A stretch of DNA of 64,000 bases from Bacillota bacterium (GTDB taxonomy: Bacteria > Bacillota > Clostridia > Lachnospirales > Lachnospiraceae): assembly GCA_023410575.1 (NCBI GenBank), contig JAEYPP010000054.1, positions 3,254 through 67,253 on the forward strand. Reading direction: 5' to 3'. The translations under genes and the position numbers were made by a program. Positions 33,210 through 41,082 of this stretch are shown one piece after another. Under the pieces are notes generated by a model. That model did not search any database. It was given only the letters and a program-made list of their open reading frames with translations, and was not told where the DNA came from. Position 1 is the stretch's first letter; each line of letters begins with the position of its first letter.

Positions 33210-33258
33210 ATACACCCACAATATATTGTATGTCAATATTAATCTGTGCAATATATGG
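33210..33258 (-). promoter_or_regulatory. nrdAB promoter with two NrdR boxes
   Basis: CAATATATTG at 33219-33228 fits the NrdR core CwATATATwG at all ten positions; CAATATATGG at 33249-33258 fits nine of ten. They are 30 bp apart centre to centre, about three helical turns, as required for cooperative NrdR binding. On the minus strand TTGACA (33236-33231) lies between them and TATATT follows 18 bp on, so the first box falls inside the promoter spacer. Apart from this promoter and the kinase terminator, the 33053-33505 gap shows nothing I can assign. Confidence 0.75.
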
Positions 33259-33463
33259 CTTTATTACTTTCTACTTCAAGTAATTATTACTGATAAATAA
33301 TATCACATTATTCGGATTAATCAAGTTGAAAATAATATCAATTCTTCTATCACAACGCGTCACTATATTTCCCTAGATTGTAAAGAATTATGAATTATTT
33401 ATATGGAATGGATTTTCTAAGACAATGAGAACATTGATGAAACCCTACCAGAAGATACAACTT

Positions 33464-33506
33464 AAAGAACAAGCCTCTTGGCTAATCACCAAGAAGCTTG
33501 TTCTTT
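33464..33506 (-). terminator. Hairpin terminator after the histidine kinase
   Basis: AAAGAACAAGC pairs with GCTTGTTCTTT with an inner CTTGG/CCAAG stem. The stem touches the stop codon of the kinase gene. The tract after it on the minus strand is only moderately U-rich. Confidence 0.7.
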
Positions 33507-34738
33507 TATGTACCTATATATCTTATAAATATAACTTCAAATGTTGTTCCCTTACCCATCTCGCTTGAAACCGTAATCTTTCCTTTATGTTTCTCTATAA
33601 TATTCTTCACTAATGCAAGCCCTAATCCAGAACCCCCGATTTCACGTGACCGAGATTTATCCACCCGATAAAATGGATCAAATATCTGAGGCAAAGCTTG
33701 CCTTGGTATTCCTACCCCATTATCCTCAATTACTACTTTTACGTAATTTCCCTCTATACTCGAGGTAACAAATACCGCTCCATCTTCATGATTATATTTG
33801 ACCGCGTTCTCCATAAGATTAAAGATTGCTCGATAAACTAATGTTAGATTGCCTAAAATTACTCCCTCACAATTTCCAACACGTACGGTAACATTACACT
33901 TTTTTGTAACCGCGGTAAGATCATTCACACAATCTTCAATCACCTCAGTAAGAACAATTCGATCAGAAAACTGTAAGTTGTCTTGTTTTGATAAATTCGT
34001 TAAATCCTCAACAATATGTATCAAACGTTCTGTGCTAACCTTTACCACTTCCAATGTTTCTTTGTAATCATTCTCACTTGGAGCTTCCTCCATTTCTAAC
34101 ACCTGAATTCCTGCTTTCATCGTTGCCAATGGAGTCTTTAGTTCGTGAGCAGCATTTGCCGCAAAGTTCTTTTGTGAATCAAACGAAGAACTTAATCGTC
34201 CCAACAGATGATTAAACGATTTGGTCAAACTTCCAATTTCATCTTCACATTTCGGGTCTTCTAACTTTTGGCACAAATTATTTGCGTTAATCGTTTCCAT
34301 CGACTTACTCAATTTATGAGCTGGCTTTAATGCAATCCCAACACACACATATATGATTGTTACTCCTAGAAGGACCAAAACTGCCATTACAATTATACTA
34401 TTCTTCGTAAACTCATTCGATGCATCTAAGAAAATCTGATTCACACTGTCCTCATTGGCGTAATTGTTTATGAATGCATCTTCTGAAGCTTTGGCAACTT
34501 CACCTGCGAATTCCAAGATTTCATCTAAACTACTATTTCCATTTTTTCCAAATTCAATTTTCTTGCCATTTAAATTTAAGCTCATTCCATCAGACAACGA
34601 CATATCAAAATAATTCTCGTAAGTTGTCTTTGCATCTTTCACCGAAATTACTGTAAATACACAAGCCATAGCAATTAGAATAAACGCACTGATTAACGTA
34701 ATCTTAGTTCTTAATTTAATTTTTTTCATCTTTTTCAC
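33506..34738 (-). CDS. Sensor histidine kinase with HAMP domain
   Basis: 410 residues. Two membrane helices (about 11-28 and 115-138) enclose a short 85-residue extracellular sensor, followed by HAMP (about 140-190), a HisKA domain with the phosphorylated His in NAAHELKTPLATM near residue 197, and an HATPase domain with N-box NLMENAVKYN, G1 EDNGVGIP and G2 GGSGLGLALVKNI. It phosphorylates a response regulator, and the one encoded about 100 bp upstream is the natural partner, but that gene is frameshifted here, so the output path may be broken. The lipoprotein gene further upstream completes a three-gene group. The stimulus is unknown. Confidence 0.9.
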   Translation of the reverse strand: MKKMKKIKLRTKITLISAFILIAMACVFTVISVKDAKTTYENYFDMSLSDGMSLNLNGKKIEFGKNGNSSLDEILEFAGEVAKASEDAFINNYANEDSVNQIFLDASNEFTKNSIIVMAVLVLLGVTIIYVCVGIALKPAHKLSKSMETINANNLCQKLEDPKCEDEIGSLTKSFNHLLGRLSSSFDSQKNFAANAAHELKTPLATMKAGIQVLEMEEAPSENDYKETLEVVKVSTERLIHIVEDLTNLSKQDNLQFSDRIVLTEVIEDCVNDLTAVTKKCNVTVRVGNCEGVILGNLTLVYRAIFNLMENAVKYNHEDGAVFVTSSIEGNYVKVVIEDNGVGIPRQALPQIFDPFYRVDKSRSREIGGSGLGLALVKNIIEKHKGKITVSSEMGKGTTFEVIFIRYIGT

Positions 34739-34836
34739 CTAATTTTTATTAGTTCTTACAGATTTATGATTCCTTGACTAAATGACAGTTCTTACAAATC
34801 TATGATTGGTTTTCTTAGTGATGAACTAGTATTTAC

Positions 34837-35498
34837 TTAGTTTTCTATCTGATATCCAATTCCTCGTATGTGCCTAATCCACTCTCTTTTTGTTTTCTCC
34901 ATTAGTTTTTTACGTAAAGAACTCATATGAAATTTAAACGTATTCGAAAACAAATCAACTTCGCTATCCCAAACATGTTCAATCAATGTTTCTGCACTGA
35001 CTACTTCCTCTTTATGTACCATGAGATATTCTAGAATCCCATATTCTTTCTTGGTTAAGTCCAATTTAAGCTCACCATAACATACCGTTTTACTCTTAGT
35101 ATTTAGAATTAATTCCTTATGAGATAAAACTATCTCTTCCATAACGACACGCTGAAACAGCGTATTCTCGCCTCTAACTCCAAAAAGTCAAATGGTTTTA
35201 CTAGATAATCATTGGCACCATCATCAAGACCAGCTATTCGATCTTCAATATCAGTTCGAGCAGAAAGGATCAAAATCTTAATTTCTTGATTTTTCTCACG
35301 AATCCGATGCAAAACTTCCATGCCATCTAGCTTTGGTAAATTAAGATCTAACACAACCAAATCATATTCATTTTCAAAAAACATCTCAAGCGCCATCTCG
35401 CCATCATCTGCTTTATCAATTGCATATCCGCATTTATTGAGACCTTTTGCAATAATGCCTTGTAGCATTTTTTCATCTTCAACAATTAATAATTTCAT
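34837..35498 (-). pseudogene. OmpR-family response regulator, split by a frameshift
   Basis: Two overlapping reading frames together make one regulator. The first (from ATG 35498, TGGAGA before it) is a complete receiver: MKLLIVEDEK, phosphorylated Asp in LVVLDLNLPKLDG, Lys in YLVKPFDF. It continues LELEARIR and then runs out as CFSVSLWKR and stops at 35130. The second frame (34837-35142) carries the winged-helix DNA-binding domain, with KLDLTKKEYGILEYL and ending HIRGIGYQIEN. In the family the joint normally reads ARIRALLRR; here the other frame would read LFQRVV right after ARIR. Loss of four bases from a CGCGCGCTG-type stretch near 35160 explains it. The second frame's ATG has no good ribosome binding site. 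Sequencing error is possible; otherwise the signal path from the kinase is cut. Confidence 0.8.
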
Positions 35499-35544
35499 AG
35501 TATCTCCATTTTTTTTAGTAGACAAAGTATAACTTTAACTATCT

Positions 35545-36570
35545 TTAGTGATAGGTACGAATCACATTTCCATTCTCCTTCATTGTCTCAACTAAACTAT
35601 AACCTTCCACTGTTAGATTTTCTTCTGGAATATTCATTGTCTTTAAATAACCGTCATCAAACCATATTTTTGCATGAACATTTATTCCATTGATTGTTTC
35701 ATCTGAATCCATAATAGTTACATGATCCCATGACTTCCAGTCTTTATTATGAATAAAATCTAGGGAATGGTTCACGATATCGTTTATTGTAGTACAAAAG
35801 AAACTGCTCATATTTTTGGAAAACTCATTCCATTTTTCTTGTTCAGAAGAATCCATGAATCCACTATCTTCTATCTCGTCCCACTCACCCAAACCTGGAA
35901 ATGCAATATCAAGATTTAACTTGAAATCCTCTGCATTAATATGAAAGCCATCATCATCCCAGCTAACTACATCGCCATCGATATGAAAACCACTTTTATC
36001 AAATCTCACAGCTTCCGATCCAGTTAAAATGTCCTTAATTACCAATTCATCATTTGTTAACTGAAAGTTACCATCCTTATCTTTGATGTCTATCTTACCA
36101 TCAAAAATAATTGCCTGACCATTATCATCCTTCACACTTATGCCATTCTTGTTAAGTATTAACTCGCCATCATCAAAGGTAGCTATTAATGAGTAGTTAT
36201 AATCATCTGTATCTTTTTCAGATACTTTATCTGAGTTTTCATTTTGAACTGACTCTGTATTTTTTTCTGTATCTGACTCATGTTCAGACTCAGTATTTTT
36301 ATCTTCAGTATTTTTATCTTCTGTATTTTTATCTTCTGTATTTTTATCTTCTGTACTTTGGTCTTCTAACTCCTGTATCTTCTTATATGTACTGTTCAGA
36401 TCCATATCTACACCATCTGATACAACTTGGTTGGATGCTGCTAGCTCTTGTTCTGTCACACTCTCTTCACTTAGTAAATCACTTGTTTCATTCTTTCCAC
36501 ATCCTGTAACTGCTAAACTAAATATGATTGCGCATACAACTGCTGATTTGTTCCAAAATTTCTTCTTCAT
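35545..36570 (-). CDS. Lipoprotein with EDKNT repeats, function unknown
   Basis: 341 residues with a lipoprotein signal (VTGC, lipid on Cys24). A low-complexity acidic stretch follows, including four and a half copies of the pentapeptide TEDKN at residues 73-94. Residues about 130-215 repeat short strands ending in Asp/Asn-Gly turns (ILNKNGISVKDDNGQAII type), suggesting a beta-solenoid-like sensor or binding domain, and residues 240-341 are a mixed domain without a motif I recognise. It lies 46 bp before the response-regulator gene and should be co-transcribed with the two-component pair, so it may be the signal input or the regulated product. AGGAG precedes the ATG. Confidence 0.7.
   Translation of the reverse strand: MKKKFWNKSAVVCAIIFSLAVTGCGKNETSDLLSEESVTEQELAASNQVVSDGVDMDLNSTYKKIQELEDQSTEDKNTEDKNTEDKNTEDKNTESEHESDTEKNTESVQNENSDKVSEKDTDDYNYSLIATFDDGELILNKNGISVKDDNGQAIIFDGKIDIKDKDGNFQLTNDELVIKDILTGSEAVRFDKSGFHIDGDVVSWDDDGFHINAEDFKLNLDIAFPGLGEWDEIEDSGFMDSSEQEKWNEFSKNMSSFFCTTINDIVNHSLDFIHNKDWKSWDHVTIMDSDETINGINVHAKIWFDDGYLKTMNIPEENLTVEGYSLVETMKENGNVIRTYH
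36289..36354 (-). repeat. 15-bp tandem repeats in the lipoprotein gene
   Basis: Four nearly identical 15-bp units (ATTTTTATCTTCTGT type on the plus strand) plus a partial one, coding for TEDKN. The period keeps the frame, so slipped-strand changes would alter linker length without breaking the protein. Confidence 0.88.
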
Positions 36571-36705
36571 CTTTTTTAATCTCCTTCTTTATCAATTTGA
36601 TAAAGCGAGTATATCAAAGGAAAGGTTAGATAAAAGATAGATTTCATATAATAATAAAATCATTACTAAGATTGGACTGTTAAAAAACTTTTCTATAATT
36701 TCACT

Positions 36706-36907
36706 CGTCATTTTGCTTATAAATATACTTGTAAAAATGGGATGACAAACATAATTTAGGAGCATACGGTTATGAAGTCGTCGGTACGTAAGGCCTTGTA
36801 TCTTAGGCCCTTACGTACCGCTTAGAACTTCCTTTGCGCGAAAGCGTGTTGCGTATCAATTATGTTTGTCATCCCATACTCTTAACATATCCTTGTGCTA
36901 AATGACG
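36706..36907. repeat. Palindromic repeat element, family 1, copy 4
   Basis: About 202 bp with ends CGTCATTTTGC and GCTAAATGACG. The outer arms (starting ATGGGATGAC at 36739) pair perfectly over 20 bp, and an inner GGTACGTAAGG / CCTTACGTACC stem follows. The right half keeps the GCGCGAAAGCGTGTTGCG-like segment. It fills the 361-bp gap between the miaB fusion gene (25 bp away) and the lipoprotein gene; the rest of the gap is the lipoprotein promoter region. Confidence 0.9.
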
Positions 36908-36931
36908 TCTATTAAGTTTAGGAACACTTAC

Positions 36932-38848
36932 TTATACTAAATCTCCAAGGTAATAGAAACCTTTGCATTCCGTTAACTTAACCATCTGTAATGTTCCTAT
37001 TAAGGAAGCATCTCCCTTAAAATGAACTAAAAGATTATTGCTTAATCGACCAGTCACTAACGAAGAATCTTGTCCATTGATTTCTTCTACAAGAACTTCT
37101 TCGATTTTTCCTTCATCCTCTTGAGACAATTCTCTTGAGATTTTTTGAACTTCCTCTAATAAACGGTTAAATCTATCTTTTGCAATATCGTCTGGAACTT
37201 GCTCATCCATCGTTGCTGCTGGAGTACCTGTACGCTTACTATATAGGAATGTATACGCACTATCGTAACGTGCCTTGCGTACTACATCTAAGGTATCTTC
37301 AAAGTCCTCCTCTGTTTCTCCTGGGAAACCAACAATAATATCTGTTGTTAATGAGATATTTGGCATTGCTGTCTTTACTCGGTCAATTAATGCAAGATAA
37401 TCTTCTTTTGTATACTTACGGTTCATTGCTTTTAATAACTTCGTGCTACCTGACTGTACTGGTAAATGAAGGTGATTACAGATTTTTTTACTGTTCTTCA
37501 TCACTTCAATTACTTCATCCGACAAATCCTTAGGATGTGGTGTCATAAAACGAATTCTCTTAAGACCTTCGACAGCTTCCACCCTCTTTAATAACTCAGC
37601 AAATGTAATTGGATTCTTTAATGTCTTTCCATAGGAATTTACATTCTGGCCTAGTAACATAATCTCAACGACACCATTCTTCACTAATTGTTCGATTTCA
37701 TGAATGATATCTTCTGGATTACGACTTCTTTCACGTCCACGAACATATGGTACAATACAGTAACTGCAGAAATTATTGCAGCCATACATAATATTTACGC
37801 CGTCTTTAAATTTAAACTTCTTCTCACTTGGAAGTTCCTCAACAATCTTATCCGTACCTTTCCAAATATCAATGACCATCTTTTTTGTATTCATTCTTTG
37901 ATACATTAATTCGGCTAACTTAAAGATGTTATGAGTACCAAAAATAATATCCACAAAGCGATAGCTTTGCTTAATTTTTGAAACTACATGTTCTTCCTGC
38001 ATCATACAGCCACAGAGAGCAATTTTTTTATTCGGATTTTTACTTTTTAGATTACCTAAAAATCCAATACGTCCATATACTCGAGTATTCGCATTTTCAC
38101 GAACCGTACAAGTATTATAGATAACAAAATCTGCTTCTTCCGAATCCGTTGCTACATAACCAACGGTTTCTAAAATACCTGCTAATTTTTCAGAATCCTT
38201 TGAATTCATTTGGCAACCAAAGGTTTGTACATTATAGGTCAGATCACGTCCAAGTTCCTCTTTTTCTTGTTGGATTACTTTTTTCATCAACTCCATAAAG
38301 TGGTACTGACGCTCAGGTTCTGTACTTGGTAATACATCAATGTAGAATCTTAGAAGGATTGTATCTTCAATCATTACTTCATCTTCTAGTTTTCCACCAT
38401 TTGCATGAATCACTTTACGAGCTGGTGCATTGTTCTTATCGCAGGTAAGCAATGCTTTCTTAATTCCAAGAGTATCTGCAATTTTAAGAGCTTCATCTAG
38501 TAATTTCTTCCCAAGACCTTTTGAACGGTAGCTAGGACGGATACCAAAGCTTAAGTGTCCCTCATAGGATAAGGTATCATTTAATTCATGACGAATCTGT
38601 ACTGCACCAAGTATAGAGTTCGAATCTATATCTACGTAAAAGTACACATCAGATGGAACCAAGCCTTGCTCTTTACAAAACTCAATTTCATTACTTCTTA
38701 CGATTTGTTCAAACCATTCTTCATAAGAAAAACCACGTAAACTAGTTACTTGTGGAATCATCTCCTGGCATTTCTCATTCCATTCACTCGAATAAGCAAG
38801 ATACATATCTTTCATATCTAACGTTGGTTGTAATAGTTCTAATTTCAT
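36932..38848 (-). CDS. miaB: GNAT acetyltransferase-MiaB fusion (tRNA methylthiotransferase)
   Basis: About 638 residues from the ATG at 38848 (GGGAGG seven bases before; an in-frame GTG upstream overlaps it). Residues 1-170 are a GNAT acyltransferase: ILGAVQIRHELND, FGIRPSYRSKGLGKKLL (acetyl-CoA loop) and LTCDKNNAPARKVIHANGG. Residues about 195-638 are a full MiaB: TFGCQMN, NTCTVRENA and CGCMMQ supply the first 4Fe-4S cluster, YGCNNFCSYCIVPYVRGRERSR the radical-SAM cluster, and a TRAM domain closes the protein (VTGRLSNNLLVHF). MiaB converts i6A37 to ms2i6A37 in tRNAs reading UNN codons. The N-terminal acyltransferase is not part of normal MiaB. The linker (LPSTEPERQYHFMELMKKV) looks like the natural MiaB start, so two genes appear joined in frame. 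Confidence 0.9.
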   Translation of the reverse strand: MKLELLQPTLDMKDMYLAYSSEWNEKCQEMIPQVTSLRGFSYEEWFEQIVRSNEIEFCKEQGLVPSDVYFYVDIDSNSILGAVQIRHELNDTLSYEGHLSFGIRPSYRSKGLGKKLLDEALKIADTLGIKKALLTCDKNNAPARKVIHANGGKLEDEVMIEDTILLRFYIDVLPSTEPERQYHFMELMKKVIQQEKEELGRDLTYNVQTFGCQMNSKDSEKLAGILETVGYVATDSEEADFVIYNTCTVRENANTRVYGRIGFLGNLKSKNPNKKIALCGCMMQEEHVVSKIKQSYRFVDIIFGTHNIFKLAELMYQRMNTKKMVIDIWKGTDKIVEELPSEKKFKFKDGVNIMYGCNNFCSYCIVPYVRGRERSRNPEDIIHEIEQLVKNGVVEIMLLGQNVNSYGKTLKNPITFAELLKRVEAVEGLKRIRFMTPHPKDLSDEVIEVMKNSKKICNHLHLPVQSGSTKLLKAMNRKYTKEDYLALIDRVKTAMPNISLTTDIIVGFPGETEEDFEDTLDVVRKARYDSAYTFLYSKRTGTPAATMDEQVPDDIAKDRFNRLLEEVQKISRELSQEDEGKIEEVLVEEINGQDSSLVTGRLSNNLLVHFKGDASLIGTLQMVKLTECKGFYYLGDLV

Positions 38849-39039
38849 GTTTCCTCCCTTACACACAAAAAGTCAATGTGCAATTATCTATGTTATAGTG
38901 CCTTATTTATCGTGTTTACATAATGTTTTTTACACTTCTTCTATTCTATATGTGCAAGAGAAACAATGCAATAAAAATTTGATAAAATTCTTGACAATTC
39001 CATACCTTCTACTTACGAACCACAAGATTCTCTAAGAGT

Positions 39040-39177
39040 AACGACACGATTGAAAAGTTTCAGTGTTCCGGATGTTCCCAAACATTTAAAACAGGAGAAC
39101 AATACAAAAAACCGATACGAATAGAATGCCCCCATTGTGGTCATACCCTTGAATTATATGGCGGTAGCTATTTTTAA
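39040..39177 (+). pseudogene. Zinc-ribbon protein fragment
   Basis: A frame without a start codon reads FQCSGCSQTFKTGEQYKKP then IECPHCGHTLELYGGSYF and stops at 39177. Two CxxC pairs 20 residues apart are a typical zinc ribbon. The upstream sequence shows coding-like text in another frame, so this is probably a C-terminal remnant of a frameshifted or truncated gene. The parent protein is unknown. Confidence 0.5.
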
Positions 39178-39261
39178 TATTTTATTTTCAATCTCGAGTT
39201 CCTTGATCGGCTTCTGTAGAGCTTCGTATTCCTTTGCTGTAATCTGTTCATTTTCAGATAC
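39160..39261 (-). pseudogene. IS3-family transposase OrfA remnant
   Basis: On the minus strand an open frame reads VSENEQITAKEYEALQKPIK then ELEIENKILKIATA. This is the leucine-zipper and exit of an IS3/IS911-type OrfA, which normally continues KKATAFFA. It is cut at both ends and overlaps the end of the zinc-ribbon fragment. It is not derived from the intact IS element at 62 kb, whose OrfA differs here. Confidence 0.6.
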
Positions 39262-39372
39262 TTTGCAGATGAAAGCTTTCAAAATTAAAAGTATTTCAAC
39301 TTTTTGTGTCCACAGTTATATACTACCACCATATTGTATAATTGCGACATTGCAAAAATATCTCTATTAGCT

Positions 39373-39717
39373 ATGTATCACACTACTAGCAAGATGAGTA
39401 AAATGCCTGATAAAGAATGGTTTGACAAGTATGAAAATGTAAAAGAAAGTTTAGATTGTAAAGTTGATTTAGACTTTTATTTTTATGAAAAGCAAATTGG
39501 TGGAATTTCAGTTGATATATTAGAAATCGGTAGTGTGAATTTTCCAACGGGTAACGTAGTTGTATGTGATACACTTGTTGAGTTAGAAGAATGTCCAGCT
39601 TTTATTCCAAAAGTCCCTATCGGTACTTATCCAGTGAAAATTTGTATAGCTCTTAACGAAGAATATGGTAATCGTTATGCTTGTGTAAAAGTTGCAGTTA
39701 CCAATCAAAATCTTTAG
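39373..39717 (+). CDS. DUF4241-domain protein, probably C-terminally truncated
   Basis: About 115 residues from an ATG at 39373 (MYHTTSKMSK); a start further upstream at 39304 is less likely. The core is a DUF4241 pattern: VDILEIGSVNFPTGNVVVCDTLVEL, a PKVPIGTYPV turn and YACVKVAVTNQ (quoted in parts, residues about 45-115). DUF4241 proteins are usually near 200 residues, so about the last third is missing and the sequence beyond the stop shows no continuation in any frame. No clear ribosome binding site is present. Function of the family is unknown; members occur in immunity-protein and toxin neighbourhoods. It lies within a scar of gene fragments, so it may be non-functional. Confidence 0.55.
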   Translation: MYHTTSKMSKMPDKEWFDKYENVKESLDCKVDLDFYFYEKQIGGISVDILEIGSVNFPTGNVVVCDTLVELEECPAFIPKVPIGTYPVKICIALNEEYGNRYACVKVAVTNQNL

Positions 39718-39886
39718 GACTTCGCGAGTTTTGGGTCAAAACACCTGCTCTTTTACATGATCTCCTTGAGAATTTATAGATAATTAGTGCAATTTATGTA
39801 AATATATGTTATAATATATGAACAATTAAGCAATCTCAAGAAATATGGGTATCATTCATTAATTAGAAAGCAAGGAGTATACAGCG

Positions 39887-40693
39887 ATGAACGTAAGCGA
39901 TTTAGCTACAAGAAGTAATATAGACTTATATAACTCTATGAATTTAAAAAATTATCTTGATGGGGCTCCTCATTTAAAACATCGAAAGTTAAGAGATGCA
40001 TATTTCAACACATCTAAAAAAGTATTGCTTGACTCAAATATTACTGTTCCGACAGTTCTAGATTTGGGTGCAGGAGAAGGAACAGCAACCTATTATTATT
40101 TATCTCAAGGTGCAAAGGTAGTTGCAGTTGATATATCTCAAAATCAACTGAGTGTATTAAAAGATAGATGTGCTCAATATAGTGATAACCTAAGTATTAT
40201 TTGCGAAGACATTAATGATACTGTTAAAAGAAATGATAAATTTGATATAGTCATCATTAATTCTTTATTACACCACATACCAGACTTTTGTAAGCTTTTG
40301 GATGAAGTTAGTAATATGTTAAATCCAGGAGGCCAAATATTTACATGGCAAGATCCCCTCAGATATGATTCATTAAATAGATTTACATTATTGTTTAGTA
40401 ACTTTACTTATTTCGCTTGGAGAATACGAAAAGGTGATGTGATTCAAGGGATTAAACGTAGACTAAAGCGTAGTAGAGGTATATATTCAGATGATTTGTA
40501 TGATAATTCTGAATATCATGTTGTGAGAAATGGCGTTGATCAGGATAGTATTGTGGAATTATTTAAAGCAAAGGGGTTTGAATTTACGTTAATAAAATAT
40601 TTTAGCACTCAAAGTGGATTCTGGCAATATCTGGGTGAACTATTACATTTTAAAAATACCTTTGGTATAATTGTAAAAAAAGTTAATAAATAA
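39887..40693 (+). CDS. Class I SAM-dependent methyltransferase
   Basis: 268 residues with the Rossmann methyltransferase motifs: LDLGAGEGTATYY (motif I, SAM binding) near residue 58, VVAVDISQNQL (post-I acidic residue), DIVIINSLLHHIPD (motif II) near residue 125 and LNPGGQIFTWQDP (motif III). The C-terminal 110 residues, including a basic KRRLKRSRG stretch, are probably a substrate cap. The family modifies many small molecules, and the target cannot be told. A good AAGGAG site lies before the ATG and a hairpin at 40711-40745 follows the stop. The gene is on the plus strand in a mosaic patch of fragments and is AT-rich, which suggests recent acquisition. It is intact. Confidence 0.82.
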   Translation: MNVSDLATRSNIDLYNSMNLKNYLDGAPHLKHRKLRDAYFNTSKKVLLDSNITVPTVLDLGAGEGTATYYYLSQGAKVVAVDISQNQLSVLKDRCAQYSDNLSIICEDINDTVKRNDKFDIVIINSLLHHIPDFCKLLDEVSNMLNPGGQIFTWQDPLRYDSLNRFTLLFSNFTYFAWRIRKGDVIQGIKRRLKRSRGIYSDDLYDNSEYHVVRNGVDQDSIVELFKAKGFEFTLIKYFSTQSGFWQYLGELLHFKNTFGIIVKKVNK

Positions 40694-40710
40694 TCGTTCA
40701 TATATTAAGA

Positions 40711-40745
40711 ACGGAGTGAAACAATCACTGATCGTTTCACTCCGT
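40711..40745 (+). terminator. Hairpin after the methyltransferase gene
   Basis: ACGGAGTGAAAC pairs perfectly with GTTTCACTCCGT around an 11-base loop, 18 bp after the stop. The following tract (ATTACTTC) is not strongly U-rich, so termination may be weak. Confidence 0.6.
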
Positions 40746-40751
40746 ATTACT

Positions 40752-41050
40752 TCATGACTCATTGAAATAGAAAACTCCTTTCGTCTCATCACCATTTTTT
40801 CTTATAAATGCTTCAACACTATAATCATCAATTTGATAATAGGTTACAATGTAAGCGCCTAATTTCAGGGTATATTTTCTTTGCTAATAGATATCTTTAT
40901 AATGAGTTAGGCACATAATTTATACCTATTATTATTTAACTCGAATTCATAAGTATCATTGCTCTATTTTTGTGAGTGATCATTAAATTCTTCTTGTGGC
41001 TCATACGTAATAGGTATAATTCTGTCTCCTCTTCGGTCCTTTACTGACAT
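40752..41050 (-). pseudogene. Decayed gene of about 100 codons
   Basis: Three coding-like pieces in different minus-strand frames. A start with a GGGAGA ribosome binding site at 41050 gives MSVKDRRGDRIIPITYEPQE and stops at 40964; a middle piece reads NDTYEFELNNNRYKLC; the end reads LGAYIVTYYQIDDYSVEAFI and finishes VFYFNES with TGA at 40752. The pieces look like one small protein broken by frameshifts and stops. I do not recognise the family. The rest of the 40694-41082 gap is the hairpin above. Confidence 0.45.
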
Positions 41051-41082
41051 ATGATTAATCTCCCATTACTACATCGTTAATT

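Noticed and set aside
35130..35498. Programmed frameshifting in the response regulator
   Set aside because: No slippery heptamer or downstream stem is visible at the junction; a four-base loss is simpler.
36189..36509. Plus-strand frame of 106 codons rich in Tyr, Leu and Phe
   Set aside because: It is the antisense of the lipoprotein gene; its apparent repeat is just the reverse of the 15-bp coding repeat.
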